Shown here: positions 8,878 to 17,482 of the stretch, piece after piece
Layout of the letters: each line of letters starts with the position of its first letter
Numbering within the stretch: position 1 is the stretch's first letter
Assembly (NCBI GenBank): GCA_026389555.1
Contig: JAPLHQ010000062.1
Location: 1 to 41,123, forward strand
DNA: 41,123 bases
Source: Chloroflexota bacterium
Lineage (GTDB): Bacteria > Chloroflexota > Limnocylindria > Limnocylindrales > Limnocylindraceae
Direction of reading: 5' to 3'
Translations under genes and position numbers: made by a program
The notes under the pieces: model-generated
What the model was told of the DNA's origin: nothing
The model's database searches: none
Seen by the model: only the letters and a program-made list of their open reading frames with translations

Positions 8878-9453
8878 CTAGATCTGGCCGATCCCCTCTC
8901 TGATCAGCAAGAGTCCGAAGATCACAAACGATATCGCCGCGAACGCCTTGATTGCGTTCGGCGAAACGCGCCGTGCAATGACGGCACCAGCGCCAACGGC
9001 GAGCGCGTCGGCGGCGACCATGCCAACGGTTGAGCCGAGCCAGGTGCCGATCGGCTCATGTGTTGTTGCAAGCGTCACCGTGGCGAGCATCGTCTTGTCG
9101 CCGAGCTCCGCCAAGAAGAAGGCGGTGCCAATTGCAAGCACCGCCCAGCGACCTTCACGCTGCGCTCGTTCTTCGTCGTCAGCGCCAAGCTCATCACCGC
9201 GGATTGTCCAGGTGGCGAAGGCGAGGTAGGCGAGCCCAGCAGCGATGTTGATCGGTCCAACAGGGAGCGCCGCCGCGGCGATGCGGCCGATTGCAACGGA
9301 GCCGGCATGAACCAGCAGCGTCGCCAAGAAGATGCCGAGCATCGTTGGCCAGAAGCGGTAGCGCGTGGCAAAGGCGAGCGCCATGAGCTGGCTCTTGTCG
9401 CCGAGCTCCGCCACGAAGATGAGCGCCGCGGAGAGGAGGAAGGCGTTGTCCAT
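8878..9453 (-). CDS. TMEM165/GDT1 family membrane protein
   Basis: Duplicated motif ELGDKSQLMALAFATRY ... ELGDKTMLATVTLATTH, diagnostic of UPF0016/GDT1. Confidence 0.95.
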   Translation of the reverse strand: MDNAFLLSAALIFVAELGDKSQLMALAFATRYRFWPTMLGIFLATLLVHAGSVAIGRIAAAALPVGPINIAAGLAYLAFATWTIRGDELGADDEERAQREGRWAVLAIGTAFFLAELGDKTMLATVTLATTHEPIGTWLGSTVGMVAADALAVGAGAVIARRVSPNAIKAFAAISFVIFGLLLIREGIGQI

Positions 9454-9459
9454 TGCACA

Positions 9460-9504
9460 ACCTTAGCGCCATGGGTGGCAGTTCGACGCCTTCCGCGCTA
9501 ACGT
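9460..9504. promoter_or_regulatory. Divergent pair of -10 elements with leaderless spacing
   Basis: Minus: TAAGGT (9460-9465) + 6 nt + ATG at 9453. Plus: TAACGT (9499-9504) + 6 nt + ATG at 9511. Confidence 0.55.
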
Positions 9505-9510
9505 TTAGCC

Positions 9511-10449
9511 ATGGCAACCGCGCGACGCTTCTGGATTGATACGGATACGGCCTCTGATGACGCCGTGGCGATGGTGATGGCGTTCAAGAACCCAGCCGTT
9601 GAGGTGGTGGGAATCTCCGTGGTTGCGGGGAATGTCCCGCTCGATCAGGCAACCCAGATTGCGCTCTACACGGCAGAGATCTGTGGCGCCAAGGTGCCGA
9701 TCCATGCTGGCGCAGATCGAGCGCTCGTTCGGTCGTTCGTCACCGCGCAGAACGTGCACGGCAGTGACGGCATGGGTGATATTGGCCTTCCGCTCGGCGG
9801 ACGCACGCCAACATCAACAGACGGCGTGCAGGCGCTGATCAACGCCTTCCGTGCGAATCCGGGCACGATGGATCTCGTCACCCTCGGGCCGCTCACCAAC
9901 GTTGCGCTCGCGATTCGCGCCGAGCCAAAGTTCGCCTCGTGGGTGCGCCGCTGCGTGATGATGGGTGGAACTGGCGTGCTCCCTGGCAACATCACGCCGC
10001 TCGCTGAGTTCAACTTCTGGGTTGATCCGGAGGCGGCGCAGATCGTCTTTGAGTCAGGGATGCCGCTAGAGATGGTCGGTTGGGACGTCTCCGTAGCCGA
10101 CGCGGTGATCTCTGATGCGCTCGCTGCGGAGATCCGTGCGCTCGGCCCACTCGGCGCATTCTGCGTGGATATTCAGAAGGTGCTGCGCGAGTTCTGCAGA
10201 AACGAGACGAAGCTTGACGGATTTGATCTCCCTGATCCAATTGCGATGGCGGTGGCGATTGAGCCAGACATGGTCACGAGCGAAGCGAACCTGCGCGTGG
10301 AAATCATGCTCGGCGAAGGACACGTGCGCGGCCAGTCAATGGTGGATCATCTCGGCGGCACAAAGCGCGAGCCGAACTGCCGTGTGGTGTATCGCGTAGA
10401 CCGCGAGCGATTTGTTGGAGCGTTGAAGGCGGCGTGTAGCTCGCGCTAG
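9511..10449 (+). CDS. Inosine-uridine preferring nucleoside hydrolase family protein
   Basis: WIDTDTASDDAVAMVMAF N-terminus, VTLGPLTNVALAI, MMGGTG and EFNFWVDPEAAQIVF motifs. Confidence 0.96.
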   Translation: MATARRFWIDTDTASDDAVAMVMAFKNPAVEVVGISVVAGNVPLDQATQIALYTAEICGAKVPIHAGADRALVRSFVTAQNVHGSDGMGDIGLPLGGRTPTSTDGVQALINAFRANPGTMDLVTLGPLTNVALAIRAEPKFASWVRRCVMMGGTGVLPGNITPLAEFNFWVDPEAAQIVFESGMPLEMVGWDVSVADAVISDALAAEIRALGPLGAFCVDIQKVLREFCRNETKLDGFDLPDPIAMAVAIEPDMVTSEANLRVEIMLGEGHVRGQSMVDHLGGTKREPNCRVVYRVDRERFVGALKAACSSR

Positions 10450-10975
10450 ATCCTTCGTGCCACGCTATCAATAAACCCACGGATGCCGTACTGACGCGAA
10501 CGGACGCCAACGCGCCAGACAAGATGTCGTGGATATCTACGCGAAATGGTGGGATCGGGCCACTCAGCACATTTGTTGCCGCCTGGCTGATCTCAAGGCC
10601 GAGCGCCATGATTCCCAAGACCGCAATAAGTGCGCGTCGAGCGTCTCCATAGAGTGCGAGCGCGGCGAGGAAGTACGTCGCCCCGCCAATCAGAATCTGC
10701 ATTGGGAGCCATGCCGTCTTGAGAAGCGCTGGGTCAAACTGGATGAAGGGGATCAGGCGAATCACATCGGTTCCTAGCGGCGCGCGCGCCCACTCTGAGT
10801 TTGGAAAGCCGATGGGGGCCCAGATGTATGTCACAAGGATGGCAAACGCGATGGTGCTGAGCTGTGTGCCACGGCTCTTGATGATGCGCTGTTGCCTTTG
10901 CACATAAACGATGACAAGGAAGCTCGTGAGCCCCCCGAAGATCCCCATCCAATCCAACGTGCCAACGTTAAACAT
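10446..10975 (-). pseudogene. VanZ-like membrane protein gene with apparent 3' frameshift
   Basis: Reading frame is VanZ-like through FRVDIHDILSGAL. The tail continues in another frame as GVRSRQYGIRGFIDSVARRI* with a TAG at 10446-10448, while the uninterrupted ORF runs on antisense to the nucleoside hydrolase down to 10304. Confidence 0.68.
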
Positions 10976-10981
10976 GAGCCG

Positions 10982-10987
10982 ATCTTA
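10982..10987 (-). promoter_or_regulatory. -10 element (TAAGAT), predicted leaderless transcript
   Basis: Minus strand TAAGAT-CGGCTC-ATG, 6 nt before the start at 10975. Confidence 0.55.
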
Positions 10988-11017
10988 CAGGTGTTCAGAT
11001 CAGCGCGGAACCTTGGG

Positions 11018-12385
11018 TTAGTGAGAGCCGAGCGCGCTGGCGTCGGCGTTGCCGACCACGAAGAAGCCGAGTGCACCCTTCCCTACGTTGGCGAACTTGT
11101 GGGTGACGAAGGGGTAGAGGCCATCTTCGGCGAAGGTGAACTCAACGAAGCCCCCCTGTGACGGCTGCAGGTCGAGCGCTTGGGACCCGCCATGCGTTGC
11201 GTTCGGACGGAGTAGGTAGGCGCCCTCCTTGTAGACGGTGTCAAAGATGGTGCCAACAATATGGAATGCTGCGTTCTCGCTTGGGCCGTCGTTCAAGACC
11301 CACATCCTGTAGCGCTTCCCCGGCAACACCTTGATTGGGCTGAACTTGTACTGGTTGAAGTAACCGTTGAAGACCACCGCATCCCACTGCTCGTTCACCA
11401 TCTTGGTGAGGTCGCCTGGTTGACCTTGTGGCCCAAGGTAGAGCTCCGATTGCGTAACGAAAAACTCTTCTTCAACTGCGGGGAGGTTGGGCGGATTGAT
11501 GATAATTACGCCGAACATTCCGTTCCCAATATGGTGGAGCGCTGGCGCGGTTCCACAGTGGTACATGAAGGCTCCAGCGAACTGCGCCTTGAACTCATAG
11601 ACGAGTGATTCGCCAGGCTGAATCGTTCGCATCTCATCGCTCCATGCCACCTTGCTGGCGTGGAAGTCAATTGAGTGGCCCATCTTCCCCTTGTTTGTTA
11701 GCGTGATCCTGAAGGTGTCACCAATCTCTCCACGAAGCACAGGGCCCGGAGCGGTGCCGTTGAAGGTCCACATCTCTTGCGTCACACCCGGAGCAACCTC
11801 AATGATTGACTCCATGGCGTCAAACGCAACTTCATGAAGCTTGCCGCCGCTCGCGGCGGGGAGAATCGGACTTCGTCCAATCCATTCATGGGCTGGCATC
11901 GCCGCGGCATCAATCTTTGCATTAAGGTCAGCCATTGGTGCGGCTGAAGGGGCGCTTGACGCGCCAGCAGTAGCGCCGCCAGTGACAACGATTGCAAGGT
12001 TCATCCCCGCCTGCTTATGCCCAGCGATGGTGCACCAAGCGGCGTTGCTCGCGGTGATCGGGCCAACGGTGAGATCAGATGATGCGCCAGGGCTGATCAG
12101 AGGAGTCGCAGCGCCACCCTCAGTCCTGAAGTCGTGCGGCATGACGCCGGCATTGGTGATGTGCAGCACCACGTTTGCGCCGTTCGGCACGGTGATGGTG
12201 GCCGGCTTGATGTACATGTCTCCGAGTTCAATATCAAAAGAGACGCTCGCTGGTGAAGCAGTGGCGACTTGGGGAGTTGTTTCACCCGGTGCGTGCGTTG
12301 CGCCGCTAATGACGAGCACCATGGAGATGAAGAGGGCCATGCCAGCGGTTACGGCGGTTAAACATCCGAACCCTGACTTCCACAT
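11018..12385 (-). CDS. nirK: Copper-containing nitrite reductase (NirK/AniA-like) with N-terminal extra cupredoxin domain
   Basis: HSIDFHA, YHCGTAPALHHIGNGM, FHIVGTIFDTVY and FVTHKFANVGKGALG match NirK copper-ligand/catalytic segments. N-terminal domain has its own type 1 copper pattern (PHDF...WCTIAGHKQAGM). Confidence 0.85.
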   Translation of the reverse strand: MWKSGFGCLTAVTAGMALFISMVLVISGATHAPGETTPQVATASPASVSFDIELGDMYIKPATITVPNGANVVLHITNAGVMPHDFRTEGGAATPLISPGASSDLTVGPITASNAAWCTIAGHKQAGMNLAIVVTGGATAGASSAPSAAPMADLNAKIDAAAMPAHEWIGRSPILPAASGGKLHEVAFDAMESIIEVAPGVTQEMWTFNGTAPGPVLRGEIGDTFRITLTNKGKMGHSIDFHASKVAWSDEMRTIQPGESLVYEFKAQFAGAFMYHCGTAPALHHIGNGMFGVIIINPPNLPAVEEEFFVTQSELYLGPQGQPGDLTKMVNEQWDAVVFNGYFNQYKFSPIKVLPGKRYRMWVLNDGPSENAAFHIVGTIFDTVYKEGAYLLRPNATHGGSQALDLQPSQGGFVEFTFAEDGLYPFVTHKFANVGKGALGFFVVGNADASALGSH

Positions 12386-12400
12386 ATCAGCACCCTATGG

Positions 12401-12412
12401 TTGGTTCACCAA
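12401..12412. promoter_or_regulatory. Palindrome TTGGT-TC-ACCAA upstream of nirK-like gene
   Basis: Perfect 5 bp arms, 2 nt spacer, 15 nt upstream of the nirK-like start codon. Confidence 0.4.
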
Positions 12413-12473
12413 AATAGGTAATCCATACTCAGCGTCTGGGAGTTACGAGGCTTACTCACGAGTGGCGGCAGGG

Positions 12474-12479
12474 TAGAAT
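12474..12479 (+). promoter_or_regulatory. -10 element (TAGAAT) for leader ORF/ABC exporter
   Basis: TAGAAT + 7 nt + ATG at 12487. The sequence TAGAATGCACYC is shared with the promoter at 6634. Confidence 0.55.
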
Positions 12480-12486
12480 GCACCCG

Positions 12487-12531
12487 ATGAGACCCCACCC
12501 CTTCTCTCTGCGCCAACGTATGCCGCGCTGA
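12487..12531 (+). CDS. Candidate 14-codon leader ORF (MRPHPFSLRQRMPR*) overlapping ABC exporter start
   Basis: ATG 7 nt after a -10 hexamer; stop TGA overlaps the downstream ATG (TGATG). The downstream gene has no visible SD and no in-frame upstream ATG/GTG/TTG. Confidence 0.5.
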   Translation: MRPHPFSLRQRMPR

Positions 12532-14399
12532 TGGGTGGCGGGATGGGTCCGGGGCGGGGTGGCGGACACCCGTTCGGTGGTGACGATACGGGGCCAACAA
12601 AGCCGGTTGGCGCTGCACTCCCGCTCCTGCGCCGCGCAACACACTTCTTCGGACCGTATCGCGGGAGGCTCGCCGTTATTGGCATCGCAATCCTTGGGTC
12701 GAGCATCCTCGGTCTCGCCAACCCGTACCTACTGAAGCTGCTCATCGACGAAGCGATCCCAAAGAGAGATATCGGCCTCCTCGCCATCTACGCAGGGCTG
12801 ATGGTGATCGTCCCCATCATCAACGGCGGGATCGGTCTGGCCCAGGCGTGGCTCACCGCATCGGTAGGTCAGTTTGTGATGCGCGACTTGCGCAATGCGC
12901 TCTTCACCCATGTGCAGTCGATGCCGATCCGCTTCTTTGCGGAGACGCGCACTGGCGAAATCCAGAGCCGACTGACCAACGATGTTTCTGGCGTGCAGTC
13001 GGTCGTCTCAGATGCGGCGGCGAACCTCGCCTCCAGCATCGCGGTGGTGCTCTCCACGCTCGTTGCGATGACGCTCATCGATTGGCGTCTGACGGCGGTG
13101 AGCCTCTCTGTTGCGCCGATCTTCCTCTACTTCACGTCAAAGGCATCTGCGGCGCGGCGCAAGGCGAGCGCCGAGGTGCAGGGTGCGCTTGCCGACCTCA
13201 CCTCGATCGCCGAAGAGCACCTCTCCGTTGGCGGCGCGCTCCTGGCAAAGTCGTTCGGTCGCGCTGAGGCGGGGGCCGAGCGCTTTACGCAACGTTCGGG
13301 CGATCTTGCAACGCTGCAGCTGCGCCAAGCGCTCACCGGCCGCTGGGTCGGCGTGGTGGTGCAGGTCGTCTTCAGCGGCATTCCGGCGCTCGTCTACTTT
13401 GTAGCCGGAACGCTGGCCGCTACTGGGGCGCCGGACGCGCCAACCATTGGCGACATTGTTGCCTTCACCACGCTGCAGAGCCGCCTCTTCTTCCCACTTG
13501 CGTCGCTCCTCGGCCTTCAGGTTGAGATCGGCGGAAGCCTCGCACTCTTTGAGCGCATCTTTGCCTACCTCGATCTTGTGCCGGAGATTGTTGATGCGCC
13601 TGACGCTGCACAGCTGCAACGCGCCTCAGTGCGTGGCGGAGTGGAGTTACGCAACGTCTCGTTCCGATATCCGCAGCCGCCAGGCGCCGACACGTCAGCC
13701 CGTCGCGACACCTTTGCACTGCAAGAGATCAGCTTCAGCGCCGAGCCCGGGAGTTTAACGGCGCTCGTTGGGCCATCGGGTTCCGGAAAGAGCACCATCC
13801 TCAGCCTGATTCCGCGATTCTGGGATACGAAGAGTGGCAGCGTGCTGATTGATGGACGCGACGTGCGGCAGATCAAGCTTTCGTCCCTCGGCGAGATGAT
13901 CGGCGTGGTGACACAGGAGACGCACCTCTTACACGCGAGCATCGGCGACAACCTGCGCTACGCGCGACCCGATGCAACGGACGAACAGCTCTGGGCGGCA
14001 CTTCAGGGTGCGTCACTTGATGGCCGTGTTCACGAGCTACCCCAGGGACTCGAGACAATTGTTGGAGAGCGCGGCTACAAGCTCTCTGGTGGAGAGCGAC
14101 AACGCTTGGCCATTGCGCGCGTGCTCTTGAAAGACCCGCCGATCTTGCTCCTTGACGAAGCAACTTCTGCGCTCGACTCCGTATCCGAGCGCCACGTACA
14201 AGAGGCGCTCGAGCGCGCCATGAACGGTCGCACCACCATTGCCGTTGCGCACCGCCTCAGCACCGTTGCCTCTGCAGATCAGATTCTCGTCCTTGACCAC
14301 GGTGTGATCGTGGAGCGCGGCCGCCATGACGAGCTGCGCCGCGCCGGTGGCCTCTACGCCTCGCTCGCCGCGATGCAGTTTGGCGTCACAAAGGAGTAG
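12531..14399 (+). CDS. ABC transporter, fused permease/ATP-binding exporter
   Basis: ABC membrane domain then Walker A GPSGSGKST, signature LSGGERQR, Walker B ILLLDEATSALD, H-loop AHRLST. Confidence 0.96.
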   Translation: MGGGMGPGRGGGHPFGGDDTGPTKPVGAALPLLRRATHFFGPYRGRLAVIGIAILGSSILGLANPYLLKLLIDEAIPKRDIGLLAIYAGLMVIVPIINGGIGLAQAWLTASVGQFVMRDLRNALFTHVQSMPIRFFAETRTGEIQSRLTNDVSGVQSVVSDAAANLASSIAVVLSTLVAMTLIDWRLTAVSLSVAPIFLYFTSKASAARRKASAEVQGALADLTSIAEEHLSVGGALLAKSFGRAEAGAERFTQRSGDLATLQLRQALTGRWVGVVVQVVFSGIPALVYFVAGTLAATGAPDAPTIGDIVAFTTLQSRLFFPLASLLGLQVEIGGSLALFERIFAYLDLVPEIVDAPDAAQLQRASVRGGVELRNVSFRYPQPPGADTSARRDTFALQEISFSAEPGSLTALVGPSGSGKSTILSLIPRFWDTKSGSVLIDGRDVRQIKLSSLGEMIGVVTQETHLLHASIGDNLRYARPDATDEQLWAALQGASLDGRVHELPQGLETIVGERGYKLSGGERQRLAIARVLLKDPPILLLDEATSALDSVSERHVQEALERAMNGRTTIAVAHRLSTVASADQILVLDHGVIVERGRHDELRRAGGLYASLAAMQFGVTKE

Positions 14400-14471
14400 A
14401 TCGGCAGAGTCGCGCGCCTGCCTCGTGAGCCGCGCTCGTGTTGACGCAGTTAAGTCACGCCTTCAGAGTCT

Positions 14472-14487
14472 TGCTAGGCATCTAGCA
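14472..14487. promoter_or_regulatory. Palindrome TGCTAG-GCAT-CTAGCA upstream of pckG
   Basis: Perfect 6 bp arms with 4 bp spacer; upstream TTGACG (-35-like) at 14441. Confidence 0.5.
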
Positions 14488-14498
14488 GGGGAGGGGCT

Positions 14499-16349
14499 GT
14501 GAGCGAATTCGATCAGGCGCTTTCCAGCACTCAACTGAAGAACGAGCCTGCCATCAACTTCATCCGCGAGTGGGCCACACACGTTGGCGCCGCGGATTTG
14601 CAAATCATTGACGCGACCGATGATGCACGCCTCACGCGCGAAGCGCTCGACGCTGGGGAGGTGCTCCCTGTGAGCGGTGGCAGGATCTACGCAAGATCTC
14701 ATCAGAAGGACACGGCGCGTACAGAGGAGCGCACCTTTGTTGCTACTGCAGATCCAGCTGATCGTGGCGCGTATAACAATTGGCGCCCGAGCTCTGAGCT
14801 GAAGCCACGCGTAACGGCGCTGATGAAGGGTGCCGCAAAAGGGAAGACGCTCTACGCCATCCCCTACACCATGGCGCCGGAAGGTTCGCCGCTTGCGCCG
14901 TGGGCGGCAGGCCTTGAGCTCACCGATAGCCGCGTTGTTGCGCTTCACATGATTCGCATGACACGAGTTGGCGTGCGCTACATGAATGAACTCAAAGATC
15001 CTGCATTGTTTGTGCGCGGTGTCCACATCACGGGCGATCTAGATAGCCTGAAGCAGGGGACGCCAGAAGATCAGCGTCACTTTGTGACGATTGCCGACGA
15101 GCGGCTCATTCTGCACTTCGGATCTGCCTATGGTGGCAACGCACTGCTCGCAAAGATCGCGCATGGGTTGCGCCAGGGATCATATGACGGCTGGAAGAGC
15201 GGTCGATTCCTCGCCGAGCAGTTCATGCTGATCAGCATTCACGACCGAGAGACTGGCGAAACGAAGCACATCTGCGGTGGATTCCCGAGCGCATCTGGGA
15301 AGACGAACCTTGCCATGATGGTGCCACCTGCTGGACTGAACGGAAGATACGACGTGCGCTTCTTTGGCGACGATGTGATCTGGCTCTACGTTGATGATCG
15401 CTCTGGACAGTTGATGGGCTTTAATGCGGAGGCGGGCGTCTTCGGCGTGGCACGGAATTCAAATCCGGAAACGAATCCGAATGCGATTGCAGCGGTTGGC
15501 GCAGGGAGCGGCGCTCTTTTCACGAATGTTGGCTACAACGAGATCAGCCAGGAGGTCTGGTGGGAGGGGCTCACCCCGCAGCCGCCAGAAGACCTCGCCG
15601 GCTGGCGTGACTGGCGCGGCGTACTGATCAGTGAACGTCCCAAAGCGGAGCAGCGTAGCGGCGCACCCGGTGCTGAGTGGGCGCACCCGAACAGCCGCTT
15701 TACAACGGCGCTTGCAAACGTCCCAAATATCAGCGATGAGGTGAACCTCGCCGCCGGCGTGCCGATCGACGCGATCATCTTTGGTGGTCGCGTTCGCGAT
15801 CGTGAACCACTCATCCGCGCCATGCACGGCCTCGCTGACGGCGTCTATGACGGCCTGACACTCGGCGCCGAAGCGACCTCTGCGGCGGAGGGGAAGGAGG
15901 GGCTGCTGCGTTACGACCCAATGTCACTCCGCCCCTTCATGTCATACGGAGAGGGCGACTACGCGCGCCACTGGCTGAAGACGCTCGGCACACTTGCGCA
16001 CCCTCCCGTCTTCGCGCACGTTAATTGGTTCCGCCAACAGCAGGGGAGATACTTATGGCCTGGCTATGGCGAAAACCTTCGCCCACTGCTCTGGCTTCTT
16101 GAGTACGCCGCTGGGCGAGTGACAGGTCACGAGGGCCCGGTTGGTGCGATACCGCTTGCTAGTGAGTTGAACCTCAGCGGACTAGAGATCTCCGCTGCAG
16201 ATCTTGACGAGTTGCTCACCGTTGACCCGCTACGTTGGGAGCGCGAGATGCATGAGCGCACGACGCACCTCGCCCAACTCCCTGGACTCCCTGCAGAGAT
16301 CACCGCCGCACACGAGCGTGCCGTGCACCGATTTGGTGCCCTCCCCTGA
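14499..16349 (+). CDS. pckG: Phosphoenolpyruvate carboxykinase (GTP)
   Basis: 616 aa; GGFPSASGKTNLAMM kinase-1a loop, FFGDDVIWLYVDDRSGQLMGFNAEAGVFGVA, NWFRQ...LWPGYGENLRPLLWL. Confidence 0.98.
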   Translation: MSEFDQALSSTQLKNEPAINFIREWATHVGAADLQIIDATDDARLTREALDAGEVLPVSGGRIYARSHQKDTARTEERTFVATADPADRGAYNNWRPSSELKPRVTALMKGAAKGKTLYAIPYTMAPEGSPLAPWAAGLELTDSRVVALHMIRMTRVGVRYMNELKDPALFVRGVHITGDLDSLKQGTPEDQRHFVTIADERLILHFGSAYGGNALLAKIAHGLRQGSYDGWKSGRFLAEQFMLISIHDRETGETKHICGGFPSASGKTNLAMMVPPAGLNGRYDVRFFGDDVIWLYVDDRSGQLMGFNAEAGVFGVARNSNPETNPNAIAAVGAGSGALFTNVGYNEISQEVWWEGLTPQPPEDLAGWRDWRGVLISERPKAEQRSGAPGAEWAHPNSRFTTALANVPNISDEVNLAAGVPIDAIIFGGRVRDREPLIRAMHGLADGVYDGLTLGAEATSAAEGKEGLLRYDPMSLRPFMSYGEGDYARHWLKTLGTLAHPPVFAHVNWFRQQQGRYLWPGYGENLRPLLWLLEYAAGRVTGHEGPVGAIPLASELNLSGLEISAADLDELLTVDPLRWEREMHERTTHLAQLPGLPAEITAAHERAVHRFGALP

Positions 16350-16381
16350 GCGTCGCACAGCCTCCTGATACGCTCTCCGCC

Positions 16382-17455
16382 ATGGGAGCCACAAGTCACG
16401 GCGTGCCAGCGATTCGGCTGGAGGGGATCACGAAGCAATTCGGCGGAGCGAGTGACGCTGCCGCGGTTGCTGGGATTGACCTTGAGGTGAGGGACGGCGA
16501 GTTCTTCTCGCTGCTCGGCCCATCCGGTTCCGGAAAGACGACCACGCTGCGCATGATCGCTGGCTTTGAGCGACCAACCTCTGGTCGCATCTTCCTTCAC
16601 GGCGAAGATGTCACCGACCTTCCACCATTCGATCGCGACGTCAACACCGTCTTCCAGGATTACGCCCTCTTTCCGCACATGAGCGTTGCGGAGAATGTTG
16701 CCTACGGGCTTGAGGTGCGCCACGTTCCATCCTCCGAACGCGCGGTGCGCGTCAAGGAGGCGCTGCGCATGGTGCGCCTTGAGGGGTACGACTCGCGCCG
16801 CCCAGCACAGCTCTCCGGCGGCCAACGCCAGCGCGTTGCGCTTGCGCGCGCGCTCGTCAATCGTCCGCGCGTCCTACTTCTGGACGAACCACTCGGCGCG
16901 CTTGATCTGAAGTTGCGTGAAGAGATGCAGATTGAGCTGAAGGCGATCCAGAGTGAGGTCGGCATCACCTTCATCTACGTCACCCACGATCAGCAGGAGG
17001 CGCTGACGATGAGTGATCGGCTCGCCGTCTTCAACCGCGGCCGTATTGAACAGATCGGTGCGCCGGCTGAGGTGTACGAGCATCCTCTCACCGCCTTCGT
17101 GGCTGGATTTGTGGGGAGCTCCAACCTGATCGCCGCGGAGGCGGCCCAGGCACTCCTCGGCCAGAGTGGGCGCTTTGCGATTCGGCCAGAGAAGATCCGC
17201 CTCGGCGAACCTACGGACAAGGTGGGGGCGGACGAGCATTCTGCGCTCGGCAAGATCAAAACGGTGGTCTATCTCGGAGCCGAGACACGCTTTATCATTG
17301 CCTTAGACATGGGCGGCGACCTGATGGTGACCCAGCAGAACCTGAAGGAGTCGTCAATGGAGGCGCTCTCCGCGCAGGGTCGGGCGGTCCGACTCACGTG
17401 GAAGCGGGGACACGTGCTGACCCTTGCGGATGATCCGCACGCTGTATCGGCATAA
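16382..17455 (+). CDS. potA: Spermidine/putrescine-type ABC transporter ATP-binding protein
   Basis: GPSGSGKTTTLRMIAGFE, LSGGQRQRVALARAL, LLLDEPLGALD; first gene of a complete Pot-type operon. Confidence 0.93.
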   Translation: MGATSHGVPAIRLEGITKQFGGASDAAAVAGIDLEVRDGEFFSLLGPSGSGKTTTLRMIAGFERPTSGRIFLHGEDVTDLPPFDRDVNTVFQDYALFPHMSVAENVAYGLEVRHVPSSERAVRVKEALRMVRLEGYDSRRPAQLSGGQRQRVALARALVNRPRVLLLDEPLGALDLKLREEMQIELKAIQSEVGITFIYVTHDQQEALTMSDRLAVFNRGRIEQIGAPAEVYEHPLTAFVAGFVGSSNLIAAEAAQALLGQSGRFAIRPEKIRLGEPTDKVGADEHSALGKIKTVVYLGAETRFIIALDMGGDLMVTQQNLKESSMEALSAQGRAVRLTWKRGHVLTLADDPHAVSA

Positions 17456-17482
17456 CAACAAGCAAAAGATTAGGAGGAGCAC

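Noticed and set aside
9454-9510. Possible manganese riboswitch (yybP-ykoY) upstream of GDT1/TMEM165
   Set aside because: Only 57 bp between divergent starts and leaderless-type -10s on both sides; no room for the aptamer.
11841-12476. 211-aa plus ORF
   Set aside because: Antisense to the NirK-like gene, which has strong family motifs in its own frame.
13137-13619. 160-aa minus ORF
   Set aside because: Antisense to the ABC exporter transmembrane domain; no recognisable motif.
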